Assembly: GCF_004115155.1 (NCBI RefSeq)
Contig: NZ_RDSM01000007.1
Coordinates: 131,489 to 195,488 of the forward strand
Source of the DNA: Granulicella sibirica
Lineage (GTDB): Bacteria; Acidobacteriota; Terriglobia; Terriglobales; Acidobacteriaceae
Reading direction: 5' to 3'
DNA: 64,000 bases
The position numbers and the translations under genes were made by a program. Position 1 is the stretch's first letter. Each line of letters opens with the position of its first letter. A model generated the notes under the pieces. That model searched no databases and was not told the origin of the DNA. It saw nothing but the letters and a program-made list of their open reading frames with translations. Shown here one piece after another: positions 1-9,267 of this stretch.

Positions 1-247
1 TAGATCAAGGGCTGAAGCGCTTTTTGTTTGGTGGCGCGCTTACGAACCGAACATCTCTTCGATCAGCTCCCTCTTCGGATCTTTCCGTTCGCGTTCATAT
101 ATATATCGGCAGCCGTGAGGTCTAGATGTCGTCTACATCTGCCTCCACTATCCCTCTATCTCTCCAAAACTCCCCTTCCCATTCCGAAACATGCTTCGAC
201 AGTGGCGTGATTCCGACGACCTGCCCTAAAACTCCCCAAATCAGAAA

Positions 248-3200
248 ATGCCGCTTTTACCTGTTGAAGCGCGCACATCCAGGAGCGCGTCTGTGAATTC
301 CCCAAGACTCTTGTCATCGCAAAGCCCTCGGGACCTCGAGGCTATTGTCCTCGAGCACTACACATGGCTGCTTGACTGGGCGCATCAGCTAACCCGTGGT
401 ACCTCAGAAGAAGCCGAAGATTTGGTGCAGGACCTGTGTGTCCGCCTCGTGCGGATGAAGAACAAGCCGGATCTTCCGGACGCTGACCAGGCTCGCGCTT
501 ATCTCTATAAGGCACTTAGAAACCTCTTCCTCTCAAAACGGTTACGGCATGGCCATGACGCCGTAGCTGGTCTCCTAGTGGTCGATTTCGATTCCGTAGC
601 GTGGGCTATGTCCGCGGTAGATCGCAGCAAATTACTGTACGTACGCAGCGATCTCGCCCGCATCTGTGAATACGCCTGCATACGGCGCAAGTCGAGTCGT
701 GCAGCCGCGGCCTTAATTCTTCGGTTCTTTATTGGCTACCTGCCTACGGAGACAATGGCCATTCTCAAGTCGAAGCGCGCCGGAGTTGACACTCTGACGC
801 AGACGGCGCGGCTTGAGGCAAAGGCCTACCTGGAACGGCCGAGCGTGCTTCGGTTTCTCGACCGCAGCGACAAGAAGCCACAAGCCTCGTCGAAGAATCT
901 TCCCGAACAATCCGATGCACTTTTTGCGGAATTGCTCCACAGGATCTTCGCAGAACCGGAAGGTCAGTGCTTCCCCGCCGGCTTTCTCAATGACCGCTAC
1001 GGAACGTCAATAGAGATTCCCTTCGGCACCGACGAGATCGCTCACTTGGTCAGCTGCCACGCTTGTCTTCACTTGGCTACCGAGATACTGGCCTTACCCG
1101 ACCTGACACTGCAGTTCCTTCCCGACATTCCCTCGTCGGGAGAGGCCGGACCACCACCAGCCAGATCTGAAAAAACTGATCTGAAAAAACTCCGTCGTAA
1201 GCTTCGCGAAACCTACGAGCACAGACCATCGAAGCTGCAGATCATCGTCGATGGAGTCGTGCGAGGAGTGCAGACGATAGCAGGGGCTTCCAGTAAGGTT
1301 CAGATTGCACTCCAGCCTCTGTCAAAGCCTGGTTTTGTCGAAATCCTCAGTGAGCAGGGATTGGGGCTGCTTTATCTCGATCTCCAACCGGATGAACCCG
1401 GGCTTCCAAACACCCAACACGCCGAGGTCGAGCTGAGCGACGGGCGGCAACTCTCCGTTTCGCTCACCTGGAGCGAGGGAGCGCCGGTGGTCCATGTCTC
1501 TTACTACGATCCATTGTTCGAATCGGAGGGCGACGGGCCTCCCTCGGGAGCTGCGGAAGCGACACAGAGACGGACAGCAGGTTCGGCCGTAAGTCAAACC
1601 TCCCCACTTGAGGGAACGAGTTCACCTAACTGGATCGATCACATACGGACTCGGATTCGCGATTGGTGGAGGACGGCTGGCATCTTCGCTCTTGTCGCGT
1701 GCTTCGTGCTCCTAGCCGTGATCGGGCTTCGGCATCAGTCACGAAGCAAACTACAAACACCCAGTGCTCTCACCCTTCTCTCCCGGTCAGAAGAAAAGCT
1801 GAAGGTCTCTACCCCAGTGCACGGCGCCGTCCGAAGCAAGTTCAGTTTGGATGTCACCCGCCGCGATAGTCGTACAACGAACCACCTTGAGGTCGAGGCA
1901 TTGCGCAGCTCTGATCTACCGCTGCGGGTTGTCAGGCTCCGTGCGGCGAACGGCACTTTGGTGGCCGCGCAGGAGGTCGATGCTCGAGGAAAAGAGACTA
2001 ACTTTTCCGGTTACGGCACTCGGCCCATGCCAGAGACACAGTTGGAGACCGTATCGACAGACGGGGTTTGGCGCTGCCCGCCGGACGCCAAGAGTTTCAA
2101 GGATCTGGTGGCTGGCGCAAGCGACGTCTATGTGAATGAGGTGAAGGGTGGTTACGAAGTAGGGTTCAGACGATCCCCTATACTCAACCAGCCGACCATC
2201 GTCGAGGCGACGCTTCAGATCGAATCGGAGTCCATGCGACCCGTTGTTGAAACTCTGGAACTCCAACAAGGCGATGCCAAACGGGAGTATCGATTCAGGG
2301 AAGTAGGCTACGAGATTCTTCCCGCTTCCAGCGTTCACGACGGCGATTTCAGGCTGACTTCCATCTCTGAGGGTAAGCGCGCCGCGGCTACGGGAGGTGC
2401 TATCGCCAGAACTGATACCGCGCAACTCATCCTCGAAGTTCTCGAAGTCCTGAGTAAACAGCAACAACAGGTTCAGGACAGCGTGGATGTGGAAAGGGGA
2501 CAGAACAACGAGGTGGTGGTTAGCGGTGTGTTGCAATCATCTGCACAAAAGCAGATTTTCATCGAGAAGCTAGGATCGTCGCCCGGGTTCAATGCACTCA
2601 CGATCGAATTGCACTCCCCAGATGGCCCCGGAGCATACGGCTCCTCTACGGCAAGGACGTTGACGGTCGACACTCAGGTATCGATTGAGGACGGCCACCT
2701 TCCGTGGGAAGGTTTGCTGCGAGATCCGTTGCAGGCGCAGGGTTTCGAAGGACCTGAATTGGACGCTCGTATCCGAGCCTCGGCGGCGGCACTGATTGAG
2801 GCAGGCGCAGCACTTCACCGCGAAGCCTGGGTTGCCGACCAGATCGCCACAAAGGATTTCACCTCGGACGAGTTGCAGGCAATGCACCCAGAAAAGCGTG
2901 CACGATGGCTCGCGTTGCTCAAGCTGCACCTCGATGCGTGCGCCAAACACGCGAACTTGATTGAGAACACAATAGCTATCCCACTTCGCTCACACGACGC
3001 TACCGGCGCCAGTCCCGCCGCTTCGCCGTTCAGTACGGTTGTCGAGTTCAGAGGCGGATTCACCTCTCTCGTTCGAGCCTCCAAAAAACTCGACTCCTCA
3101 CTCGCATCAGGTTTTGCGCTCTCGCCAGAATCGCAACCGCCTTCTATCACCCCCGCAGAGCTGGAAGAGCTCATCACTAACCTCCAAGCCGAGGAGAGCT

Positions 3201-3259
3201 GGCTCGAAGCCACTATCGACCGCCTCCACGAAACCCCTTCGCAGCGCCACAAGACGTAG
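248..3259 (+). CDS. Sigma factor / anti-sigma-like fusion protein (FecI-FecR analogue)
   Basis: A 1003-residue protein. Residues about 30-100 look like sigma-70 region 2 (acidic EEAEDLVQDL segment, then an ARAYLYKALRN helix), and 150-195 resemble region 4. A zinc-finger-like H266-x3-C270-x2-C273 follows, as in anti-sigma factors, then one membrane helix near 478-495 and a roughly 500-residue part that would be outside the membrane. A stretch near 755-785 resembles a BON-type fold, but weakly. I infer a membrane-tethered sigma factor joined to its own anti-sigma. It sits 44 bp upstream of a TonB-dependent receptor and an isopeptidase gene, the place where separate FecI and FecR genes lie in proteobacterial lasso loci. 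No strong ribosome site precedes the ATG, so the start is less certain than the reading frame. An alternative is an unrelated large regulator with a sigma-like N-terminus. Confidence 0.72.
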   Translation: MPLLPVEARTSRSASVNSPRLLSSQSPRDLEAIVLEHYTWLLDWAHQLTRGTSEEAEDLVQDLCVRLVRMKNKPDLPDADQARAYLYKALRNLFLSKRLRHGHDAVAGLLVVDFDSVAWAMSAVDRSKLLYVRSDLARICEYACIRRKSSRAAAALILRFFIGYLPTETMAILKSKRAGVDTLTQTARLEAKAYLERPSVLRFLDRSDKKPQASSKNLPEQSDALFAELLHRIFAEPEGQCFPAGFLNDRYGTSIEIPFGTDEIAHLVSCHACLHLATEILALPDLTLQFLPDIPSSGEAGPPPARSEKTDLKKLRRKLRETYEHRPSKLQIIVDGVVRGVQTIAGASSKVQIALQPLSKPGFVEILSEQGLGLLYLDLQPDEPGLPNTQHAEVELSDGRQLSVSLTWSEGAPVVHVSYYDPLFESEGDGPPSGAAEATQRRTAGSAVSQTSPLEGTSSPNWIDHIRTRIRDWWRTAGIFALVACFVLLAVIGLRHQSRSKLQTPSALTLLSRSEEKLKVSTPVHGAVRSKFSLDVTRRDSRTTNHLEVEALRSSDLPLRVVRLRAANGTLVAAQEVDARGKETNFSGYGTRPMPETQLETVSTDGVWRCPPDAKSFKDLVAGASDVYVNEVKGGYEVGFRRSPILNQPTIVEATLQIESESMRPVVETLELQQGDAKREYRFREVGYEILPASSVHDGDFRLTSISEGKRAAATGGAIARTDTAQLILEVLEVLSKQQQQVQDSVDVERGQNNEVVVSGVLQSSAQKQIFIEKLGSSPGFNALTIELHSPDGPGAYGSSTARTLTVDTQVSIEDGHLPWEGLLRDPLQAQGFEGPELDARIRASAAALIEAGAALHREAWVADQIATKDFTSDELQAMHPEKRARWLALLKLHLDACAKHANLIENTIAIPLRSHDATGASPAASPFSTVVEFRGGFTSLVRASKKLDSSLASGFALSPESQPPSITPAELEELITNLQAEESWLEATIDRLHETPSQRHKT

Positions 3260-3303
3260 AACCAGGACTTCAGATACATGGCTCACGGAGCCCGAGGATA
3301 ACT

Positions 3304-6300
3304 ATGCGACCGAATGTATTGCTTTGTCGAAATTCCGCTTCCTGGATCATGATTGTGCTCCTCTTCCTTTTCCTTCAACCCAACGCAGTCGCGGACGGTA
3401 CCTCCGCAAGCGTCTCGATCACTGTCGTTGATCTGTCAGGAGCATTCATCCCGGACGCTTCGATGGTGATTCGCAATACGGACACCAATCAGGAGCAGCG
3501 TGCGAACAGTGGCAAAGCCGGCTCGGGTCATTTTACGTATCTAAAACCTGGCCACTACAAGCTAATAATTTCGAAGCCTGGCTTTGCTGATCTGGCGGTG
3601 GACAACATTCTGCTGAATATCGGCGACGAGAAGTTATTGGAGCTTGTATTGAAGGTCGGCTCCGCCAATCAGACGGTGACGGTCGATGGCAGCGGCTTGA
3701 CGATCAATACCACTGATGCCTCAGTCAGCACAGTAATCGATGGAACATCTGTGGCGAATATGCCACTTAATGGCCGAAGCTTTCAGGATCTCATCTCTAT
3801 GACACCGGGCGTTGTGACGCAAAGCCCCCAAACTGGTTCAGGCAAGCTATCAAACGGGGATTTTTCGATCAATGGACAGAGGACGGAGTCAAATTATTAC
3901 ACAGTAGATGGAGTGGCGGCTAATACTTCTGCGGGTCCGGGCGGAGGCACGGCAAGCGCCGCCACTGGCGGCTCTGTAGCAAGTTCTACAGCGCTTGGGA
4001 CGACTCAAAGTTTGGTATCGGTTGATGCATTGCAAGAGTTTCGCGTGGCATCGTCAACATACTCGGCGGAGTATGGACGTGCGCCCGGCGGTCAGATTTC
4101 ATTCTTAACACGGTCGGGAACCAACAGCCTTCATGGAACGGCCTACGACTACTTGCGGAACAATTACTTCGACGCCAACGATTGGTTTAACGACCACGTC
4201 AGCAAGCCTATCACCGCTCTTCGCCAAAATGACTTCGGTGGAACTCTCGGCGGCCCCATCCAGGTGCCAACACTTTATAGCGGGATTAACAAGAGCTTCT
4301 TCTTCTTCTCGTATGAAGGCCTCCGGCTACTCCAACCACAGGCAACCACGGTCAAGTATGTCCCGGACTCATATTTACGTCAGAATTCTGTGGCGGCTAT
4401 GCAGCCGATTCTTAACACTTTTCCGGTCCAGAATGGAAATGAAGAGCTAGTAGCTTGCACTCAAGGTGCGACGAGCAACTATCCGTGTCCACTTGGTGTC
4501 CCAACCGGAACGAGGATCCAAAGCGGCTTGGCCGACTTCATCCAGTCTTACTCGCTTCCGAGCGATATAAATTCCACTAGTGTTCGAATCGACCACACAT
4601 TTCTCCATAACACTACGGTGTTTTTTCGTTTTGCGAATACGCCGAGCAATAGCGATACTCGCATGTTGTCCTCGCTAGGCACAACGGCGGCCATGAATCG
4701 AAGCTATACGGCAGGCGCAAATGCTCAAATGACAGATCATCTGAGCAACGAGACTCGTTATGGGTACACCACATCCCTTGTCCGCTCATCTTATTCGCTC
4801 GACACTTTTGGAGGCGCAGCTCCAGTTGATCTTCCCGGGACGATAGCTCACGGTTTGACCAGCCCCTCGTTCGTTGTGCCACTCATTACGTTTCCGGGCG
4901 TCGGATCTTCATATATCGAAGCTGGCGGTACCTCGAATTCTCAGACTCAGTGGAACCTTGTAAACGCCATAAGCTGGACAAGCGCTAACCATGTCCTTAA
5001 GTTCGGAGTTGATTACCGGCATATACGATCGCCGCTTTACTCTCCTCTCATTGAGTCATATCTCGAAAAGCCGTCAGATGTATTGACAGGTATACCTTCG
5101 CTCAATTACGTGATCGCGTCTGTACAGGCGACGCCCATCTTTCAAGAGTTCGCGGCGTACGGGCAAGATAGCTGGAGAGTCATCCCATCGTTGACGTTGT
5201 CACTCGGACTGCGCTGGGAGGTGAATCCTGCACCCACGGGTGCAAATGGCAAGGACGCTTACACAATCTCCGGCAGCTTGGCTGTTCCTTCTAGCCTCTC
5301 GATTGCTCCACGAGGCACTCCCTTGTGGAACACAACATGGTTCAATTTTGCGCCCCGATTCGGTGCAGCGTGGCAGGCCCACTCTATTCCCGGCTGGGAG
5401 ACCGTCTTCCGTGGCGGTGGCGGTGTCTTCTTTGATACAGACAATCAAGAGGGCGCGGCAGGATTCAGCGGGTACGGCTTTTCGGCCACGGGAATTTACT
5501 CGGGTACAACTCTTCCGCTCACGGCTTCCCAAGTGAACATCAGTCCATCCTCTAATCCGCCATACTCGAGTGTGTACATGTTTCCCACGCACTTACAACT
5601 ACCTTATTCATTTCAGTGGAATGCGAGCATCGAGCAAGCACTTGGGAAAAGTCAATCTGTCACCATGTCCTATGTGGGGGCGAATGGCCGCCGTCAGCTT
5701 GGCCAGGAAGATTTACCTGCACCAAACAGTAATTTCTCCACCATAGGCGAATACATTGGAGGCCTCAGTTCTAGCTATAACGCGCTACAAATTAAATTTC
5801 AGCGCTCAGTGAGACATGGGATTCAGGTTCTAGGTTCATATACATGGGCCCATTCGATCGACGAGGCCTCCACATATATCTCCTTTCTTCCAGTGCGGCG
5901 GGGCAGTTCAGATTTTGATGTTCGGAACAACTTTTCGGCGGGAGCTGGTTGGGATCTTCCTGTTGCAGGAGAAAATGCCCTGTTGAGAGTTGTCACGAAC
6001 GGTTGGGCCGTTGACGGACGTTTCGTGGGACGTACCGGATTCCCTGTCTCTCTCCAAGGGAGCTTCATTACTGACCCCATCACAGGCACACTCAACTATG
6101 GTGGAGTGAATCTCATACCGAACCAGCCCATATATCTATATGGAGATCAGTACCCTGGTGGACGCGCGGTAAACAAGGCGACGTTCAGTGCGCCGGCTGG
6201 TGTCACCGTAGGCGACGCTCCCCGCAATTTGGTACGTGGCTTCGGAGAGACCCAATTCAACCTAGCGGCGCGGCGCGAGATCGCCATGCGTGAGGCGGTG

Positions 6301-6492
6301 AAGCTCCAGTTTCGCGCCGAAGTATTCAATCTCTTTAACCACCCCAACTTCGGCTATGTAGACCCGATACTAGCTGACGCCACTTTTGGGCAAGCGACCA
6401 AGATGTTGGATCAAAGCCTCGGCACGGTGGCTCCGCAATATCAACAGGGTGGGCCTCGATCCATGCAATTCGCTCTGAAGTTGCAGTTCTAA
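3304..6492 (+). CDS. TonB-dependent receptor, Oar-like
   Basis: A 1062-residue outer-membrane receptor. A signal peptide covers residues 1-31, with a cleavable AVA-DG site. Residues about 34-120 form a carboxypeptidase-regulatory-like beta-sandwich (SVSITVVDLSGAFIPDA). The plug region follows, with LNGRSFQDLISMTPG and FSINGQRTESNYYTVDG motifs, then a long beta-barrel ending in an aromatic residue (FALKLQF), as expected for outer-membrane insertion. This architecture is typical of the large Acidobacteriota receptor family. The gene lies between the sigma/anti-sigma fusion (44 bp) and the lasso isopeptidase gene (45 bp), so the three are probably one operon. By analogy with astexin-type clusters, the inferred ligand is the lasso peptide made by the facing operon. 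The family is also used for sugars and other ligands, so the substrate is not proven. Confidence 0.93.
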   Translation: MRPNVLLCRNSASWIMIVLLFLFLQPNAVADGTSASVSITVVDLSGAFIPDASMVIRNTDTNQEQRANSGKAGSGHFTYLKPGHYKLIISKPGFADLAVDNILLNIGDEKLLELVLKVGSANQTVTVDGSGLTINTTDASVSTVIDGTSVANMPLNGRSFQDLISMTPGVVTQSPQTGSGKLSNGDFSINGQRTESNYYTVDGVAANTSAGPGGGTASAATGGSVASSTALGTTQSLVSVDALQEFRVASSTYSAEYGRAPGGQISFLTRSGTNSLHGTAYDYLRNNYFDANDWFNDHVSKPITALRQNDFGGTLGGPIQVPTLYSGINKSFFFFSYEGLRLLQPQATTVKYVPDSYLRQNSVAAMQPILNTFPVQNGNEELVACTQGATSNYPCPLGVPTGTRIQSGLADFIQSYSLPSDINSTSVRIDHTFLHNTTVFFRFANTPSNSDTRMLSSLGTTAAMNRSYTAGANAQMTDHLSNETRYGYTTSLVRSSYSLDTFGGAAPVDLPGTIAHGLTSPSFVVPLITFPGVGSSYIEAGGTSNSQTQWNLVNAISWTSANHVLKFGVDYRHIRSPLYSPLIESYLEKPSDVLTGIPSLNYVIASVQATPIFQEFAAYGQDSWRVIPSLTLSLGLRWEVNPAPTGANGKDAYTISGSLAVPSSLSIAPRGTPLWNTTWFNFAPRFGAAWQAHSIPGWETVFRGGGGVFFDTDNQEGAAGFSGYGFSATGIYSGTTLPLTASQVNISPSSNPPYSSVYMFPTHLQLPYSFQWNASIEQALGKSQSVTMSYVGANGRRQLGQEDLPAPNSNFSTIGEYIGGLSSSYNALQIKFQRSVRHGIQVLGSYTWAHSIDEASTYISFLPVRRGSSDFDVRNNFSAGAGWDLPVAGENALLRVVTNGWAVDGRFVGRTGFPVSLQGSFITDPITGTLNYGGVNLIPNQPIYLYGDQYPGGRAVNKATFSAPAGVTVGDAPRNLVRGFGETQFNLAARREIAMREAVKLQFRAEVFNLFNHPNFGYVDPILADATFGQATKMLDQSLGTVAPQYQQGGPRSMQFALKLQF

Positions 6493-6537
6493 CAATCAAG
6501 ACCACATCAAGCAACCCCAGAATGAGGTCAGGTCAAG

Positions 6538-8712
6538 ATGAATGTCCGCTTTTACCATGCCATTGTATGGTTAGGAAAGACAGCAGCAGTAATGATCGTC
6601 GTCGCGATAAGTTGTTCCAGTGGCGCGCAGACAGGAAAGAAAAGGGCGATTACGGTAGATGACGCCATCCGGATGACGCGATTGGCCGATCCGCTGTATT
6701 TTGGAGGCGCCCCACCTGGAAGTTATTCCGTGGCGCAATTCTCTCCAGACAAGATGAAGTTTGTGATTGTCTTGCGGACGGCGGATACAAGGACAAATAC
6801 CAACATCTACAAGATGTATCTGTTTTCTGTAAACGATGTGTTTGACCAGGCCAGACCGAACGTCGTTTGCCAGATGTCATCTTCATCAAATACACCGGCA
6901 ATATCCGAAGTTAGATGGCTTAACGACAATCGCCGGTTAGTCTTCCTTGGGGCAAGAGCGCTAGAACCATCCCAAGTGTACATAATCGACACTAGTAGCC
7001 GCCGAGTTCTGCAACGAACTCATCATCAGTCGGCGATTGATTCGTTCGATATCTCTGCCGATGGGCGGGTGGTGGCTTTTTCTGCGGAGCCTATATTGAG
7101 AGATGGAAGGTCCAAGACAGATGATGAGTTGATTGTAAACGGACATAGTTTGATTGATGTATTGACCGATCAGTGGCAGACAGAGGAACATGGGCGGGAT
7201 CTCTTTATCCAGACCGGAGATGGCGAGCAGCGTTACCAGATTCCACCTGGCTATCTCATACCGGACCCACATGGCACTGGAATATGGATGTCACCGAATG
7301 GAACATACGCCGCGGTAGCGCTGACATTCCGTCGAGCGAATCTGTCATGGGCTCAGTACGATGATAAGGCTTTGCGGTTGTGGGGAAGTAGAGCAATCAA
7401 CCATGATTTGCGTGATGGTGTGGGAGAGAAGGAGATATTCATTCTCGATACGAAGCAGCATGAGCTGACCTCAGCAGTAGGTGCACCAGCATCATTCGCT
7501 CCCGAGATAAAATGGTCACCCGACGGATGGACAATTTACATGAAGACGTTTTTGCCCCCGTCTCAATCGAAAATATCTGAGCCGGTGGAGGTTAACCTGC
7601 GAGACCGCCATGCCCATCGATTAACCAATGCTGAGTGGAGTGCGGCTGTTTCGAATCCGGCCGAGCCCAGCGTGACAGTTGATCTGGAAGAGGACCCCAA
7701 TTCGCCGCCGCGTATCTTTGTGGCTTCGAGGATCGATAACCGCAGAGCATTGCTCATAGATCTCAACCCTCAATTCCGTGATCTTGAATTTGGGGAGGTC
7801 AGGACTCTGACGCTTTCGATTCATGGTGTAAAAGTGGTTATGGGGCTATATTTACCTCCTGACTACCGGGCAGGAAAGCGTTATCCTCTCGTGATTCAAA
7901 CCCACGGCTTCGACCGCGATCGTTTTTCGATGGACGGCATGGACGAATGGAGCACGGGTTTTGCTGCTCGCCCGCTTGCAGCCAATGGGTTTATAGTCCT
8001 TCAAACATTAAGTCTCGCTACGCCTGAAGATGCTGCCAAATATCAAATAGAGCGGAGCTTAGGGCGAATCCCAGGGGAGCGTGCGCGGGAGATGGAGAAA
8101 GAAGCCTATGAGGCCGGAATCGATACGCTCGACGCTCAGGGCTTCATTGATCGGAAGCGCGTAGGGATTAGCGGGTTCAGTATAAGCGTGATGTTTACAG
8201 CTTTCACTCTAACGCATAGTAACTATCCTTTCGCCGCGGCGGCGCTTGCAGACGGAGTCGATGAAGGCTATTTCCTGTATGTCGCAGATGAAGAACGCAT
8301 TTTTGATGAGTATAACGATGGGAGTCCATTTACCATCGATGGCCTCAGTCATTGGCTCAAAGATTCTCCAAGCTTCAGTTTCGACAAGGTACACACACCA
8401 GTCCGGCTAGTCGCTCGCGACAGAACATCATCTGTCCTGGAGATGTGGGAGTGGTACGCCGCCTTGGATATGCAAGATAAGCCTGTTGATTTCATTAGCC
8501 TGCGAGGCGCTGCTCACACGATGGAAAGGCCATCCGACCGATGTATTGCCATGGACGGCCTCGTGGATTGGTTTTCATTTTGGCTGCAAGATTATGAAGA
8601 TCCATCTCCGAATAAGCGTGAGCAGTATTTGCGATGGAAGAAGTTGCGACGATTACAACATGCTTCAGAGCCAATGGTCGAGCCGCAGAAATCCCGTCAA
8701 AATGAACCATAG
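6538..8712 (+). CDS. Lasso peptide isopeptidase, AtxE2-like (S9 fold)
   Basis: A 724-residue S9-type serine hydrolase with an N-terminal export signal. AISC at residues 23-26 could be a lipobox. A beta-propeller-like region is followed by a C-terminal alpha/beta hydrolase domain from about residue 440. The nucleophile is Ser548 in GISGFSIS, where the last Gly of GxSxG is replaced by Ser, and His660 lies in GAAHTMERP. The segments ALADGVDEGYF, GLSHWLKDSPSF and VDWFSFWL resemble what I recall of AtxE2-family isopeptidases, which cut the macrolactam bond of threaded lasso peptides in the periplasm. Its place downstream of the receptor and opposite a lasso operon supports this over a general dipeptidyl peptidase. 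The inferred role is opening the re-imported lasso peptide to recover its cargo or amino acids. Confidence 0.85.
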   Translation: MNVRFYHAIVWLGKTAAVMIVVAISCSSGAQTGKKRAITVDDAIRMTRLADPLYFGGAPPGSYSVAQFSPDKMKFVIVLRTADTRTNTNIYKMYLFSVNDVFDQARPNVVCQMSSSSNTPAISEVRWLNDNRRLVFLGARALEPSQVYIIDTSSRRVLQRTHHQSAIDSFDISADGRVVAFSAEPILRDGRSKTDDELIVNGHSLIDVLTDQWQTEEHGRDLFIQTGDGEQRYQIPPGYLIPDPHGTGIWMSPNGTYAAVALTFRRANLSWAQYDDKALRLWGSRAINHDLRDGVGEKEIFILDTKQHELTSAVGAPASFAPEIKWSPDGWTIYMKTFLPPSQSKISEPVEVNLRDRHAHRLTNAEWSAAVSNPAEPSVTVDLEEDPNSPPRIFVASRIDNRRALLIDLNPQFRDLEFGEVRTLTLSIHGVKVVMGLYLPPDYRAGKRYPLVIQTHGFDRDRFSMDGMDEWSTGFAARPLAANGFIVLQTLSLATPEDAAKYQIERSLGRIPGERAREMEKEAYEAGIDTLDAQGFIDRKRVGISGFSISVMFTAFTLTHSNYPFAAAALADGVDEGYFLYVADEERIFDEYNDGSPFTIDGLSHWLKDSPSFSFDKVHTPVRLVARDRTSSVLEMWEWYAALDMQDKPVDFISLRGAAHTMERPSDRCIAMDGLVDWFSFWLQDYEDPSPNKREQYLRWKKLRRLQHASEPMVEPQKSRQNEP

Positions 8713-8980
8713 GGTGATCTGGATGGCAATGTATTCGTCTACTTCGTGTACTGCTGGGGTAACTAAGCTCACAGTAGCCAGGAGCAACCTCGCAATATAG
8801 GTTTCCGCATTTACCATTGGTCCCTAAGCGGTTGTTTGAGCATTCGATGTAGCAATGATGCGCGGCTCGACATATATCATCGGTTTTTTTTCATGAGCTT
8901 TCTCTTTCACGGTTCTCAGGTAGATTCTTAGCACATTGATCGAGGAGGATGGGAAGGGGATCACATTCGCCCAAACAAGT
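8713..8980. other. Gene-free stretch between convergent genes
   Basis: This separates the isopeptidase stop from the terminator of the minus-strand lasso operon. I see no reading frame with family resemblance. It contains a T-run near 8883-8890 that could end plus-strand transcription, but without a convincing stem. Confidence 0.5.
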
Positions 8981-9020
8981 AAAAGGACGGTCTCGGGCGT
9001 GACAGCGGCCCGAGACCGTT
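8981..9020 (-). terminator. Rho-independent terminator of the lasso operon
   Basis: A perfect 12-bp inverted repeat, ACGGTCTCGGGC at 8987-8998 pairing with GCCCGAGACCGT at 9008-9019, has a 9-nt loop. Read on the minus strand it begins 7 nt after the precursor stop codon and is followed by CCTTTT (8986-8981). It would end transcription of the lasso precursor. Because the stem is symmetric it may also limit read-through from the isopeptidase side. Confidence 0.8.
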
Positions 9021-9026
9021 CTATTG

Positions 9027-9176
9027 CTATTCGTCAGCCTCATAGGCTGCGGGCGTGCTTAGCTGGCGTTGACCGTTGATGGCGTCGGTGAATTGCATGC
9101 CAACCTTCCCATTGGTTCCTTGTACAGTATCCTTCGCATTGGATACCGCAGTGATTTCCGGCTTGTGATATTGCAT
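9027..9176 (-). CDS. Lasso peptide precursor (A gene)
   Basis: A 49-codon gene found by reading the strand directly. The leader is 22 residues and starts MQYHKPEI; the Tyr3-x2-Pro6 motif fits the YxxP recognition element bound by B1/RRE proteins. The leader ends in Thr21-Asn22, giving the conserved Thr at position -2. The predicted core is 27 residues and begins Gly23. The ring GKVGMQFTD would close between the Gly amine and the Asp side chain at core position 9, giving a 9-membered macrolactam. The tail of 18 residues starts AINGQRQL and ends AAYEADE, with Ser18 and Thr19 as possible modification sites. GAGGAG lies 7 nt before the ATG. It is the last gene of the operon, 91 bp after the cyclase gene and just before a strong terminator. 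Ring size and cut site are inferred; the gene itself is well supported by context. Confidence 0.9.
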   Translation of the reverse strand: MQYHKPEITAVSNAKDTVQGTNGKVGMQFTDAINGQRQLSTPAAYEADE

Positions 9177-9193
9177 GGTATTGCTCCTCTGTT

Positions 9194-9222
9194 ATTGAAT
9201 TTCCGCTTCGGCCATGCGTCAA
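9194..9222 (-). promoter_or_regulatory. Candidate promoter for the precursor gene
   Basis: On the minus strand TTGACG (9222-9217) is followed after 17 nt by TTCAAT (9199-9194), 5/6 and 4/6 matches to sigma-70-type boxes. It would start transcription very near the ribosome site of the precursor. A separate promoter would let the peptide be made in excess over its enzymes. The -10 box is imperfect, so this is tentative. Confidence 0.35.
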
Positions 9223-9237
9223 GAGGGCATAACTGAA

Positions 9238-9255
9238 GCGGACTTGTCGGTCCGC
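9238..9255 (-). other. Small hairpin between cyclase and precursor genes
   Basis: GCGGAC (9238-9243) pairs with GTCCGC (9250-9255) across a 6-nt loop, in the 91-bp gap. It lacks a T-run, so it is more likely an RNA processing or stability element than a terminator. Confidence 0.35.
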
Positions 9256-9267
9256 GCACGGGGAGTG

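Noticed and set aside
1916..2536. A 206-codon antisense frame inside the sigma/anti-sigma fusion gene
   Set aside because: It is a shadow of the real gene on the other strand with no domain resemblance.
9040..9222. A 60-codon minus-strand frame over the precursor
   Set aside because: It is in a different frame from the 49-codon gene, which alone has the leader, Thr -2, Gly1 and Asp9 pattern and the ribosome site.
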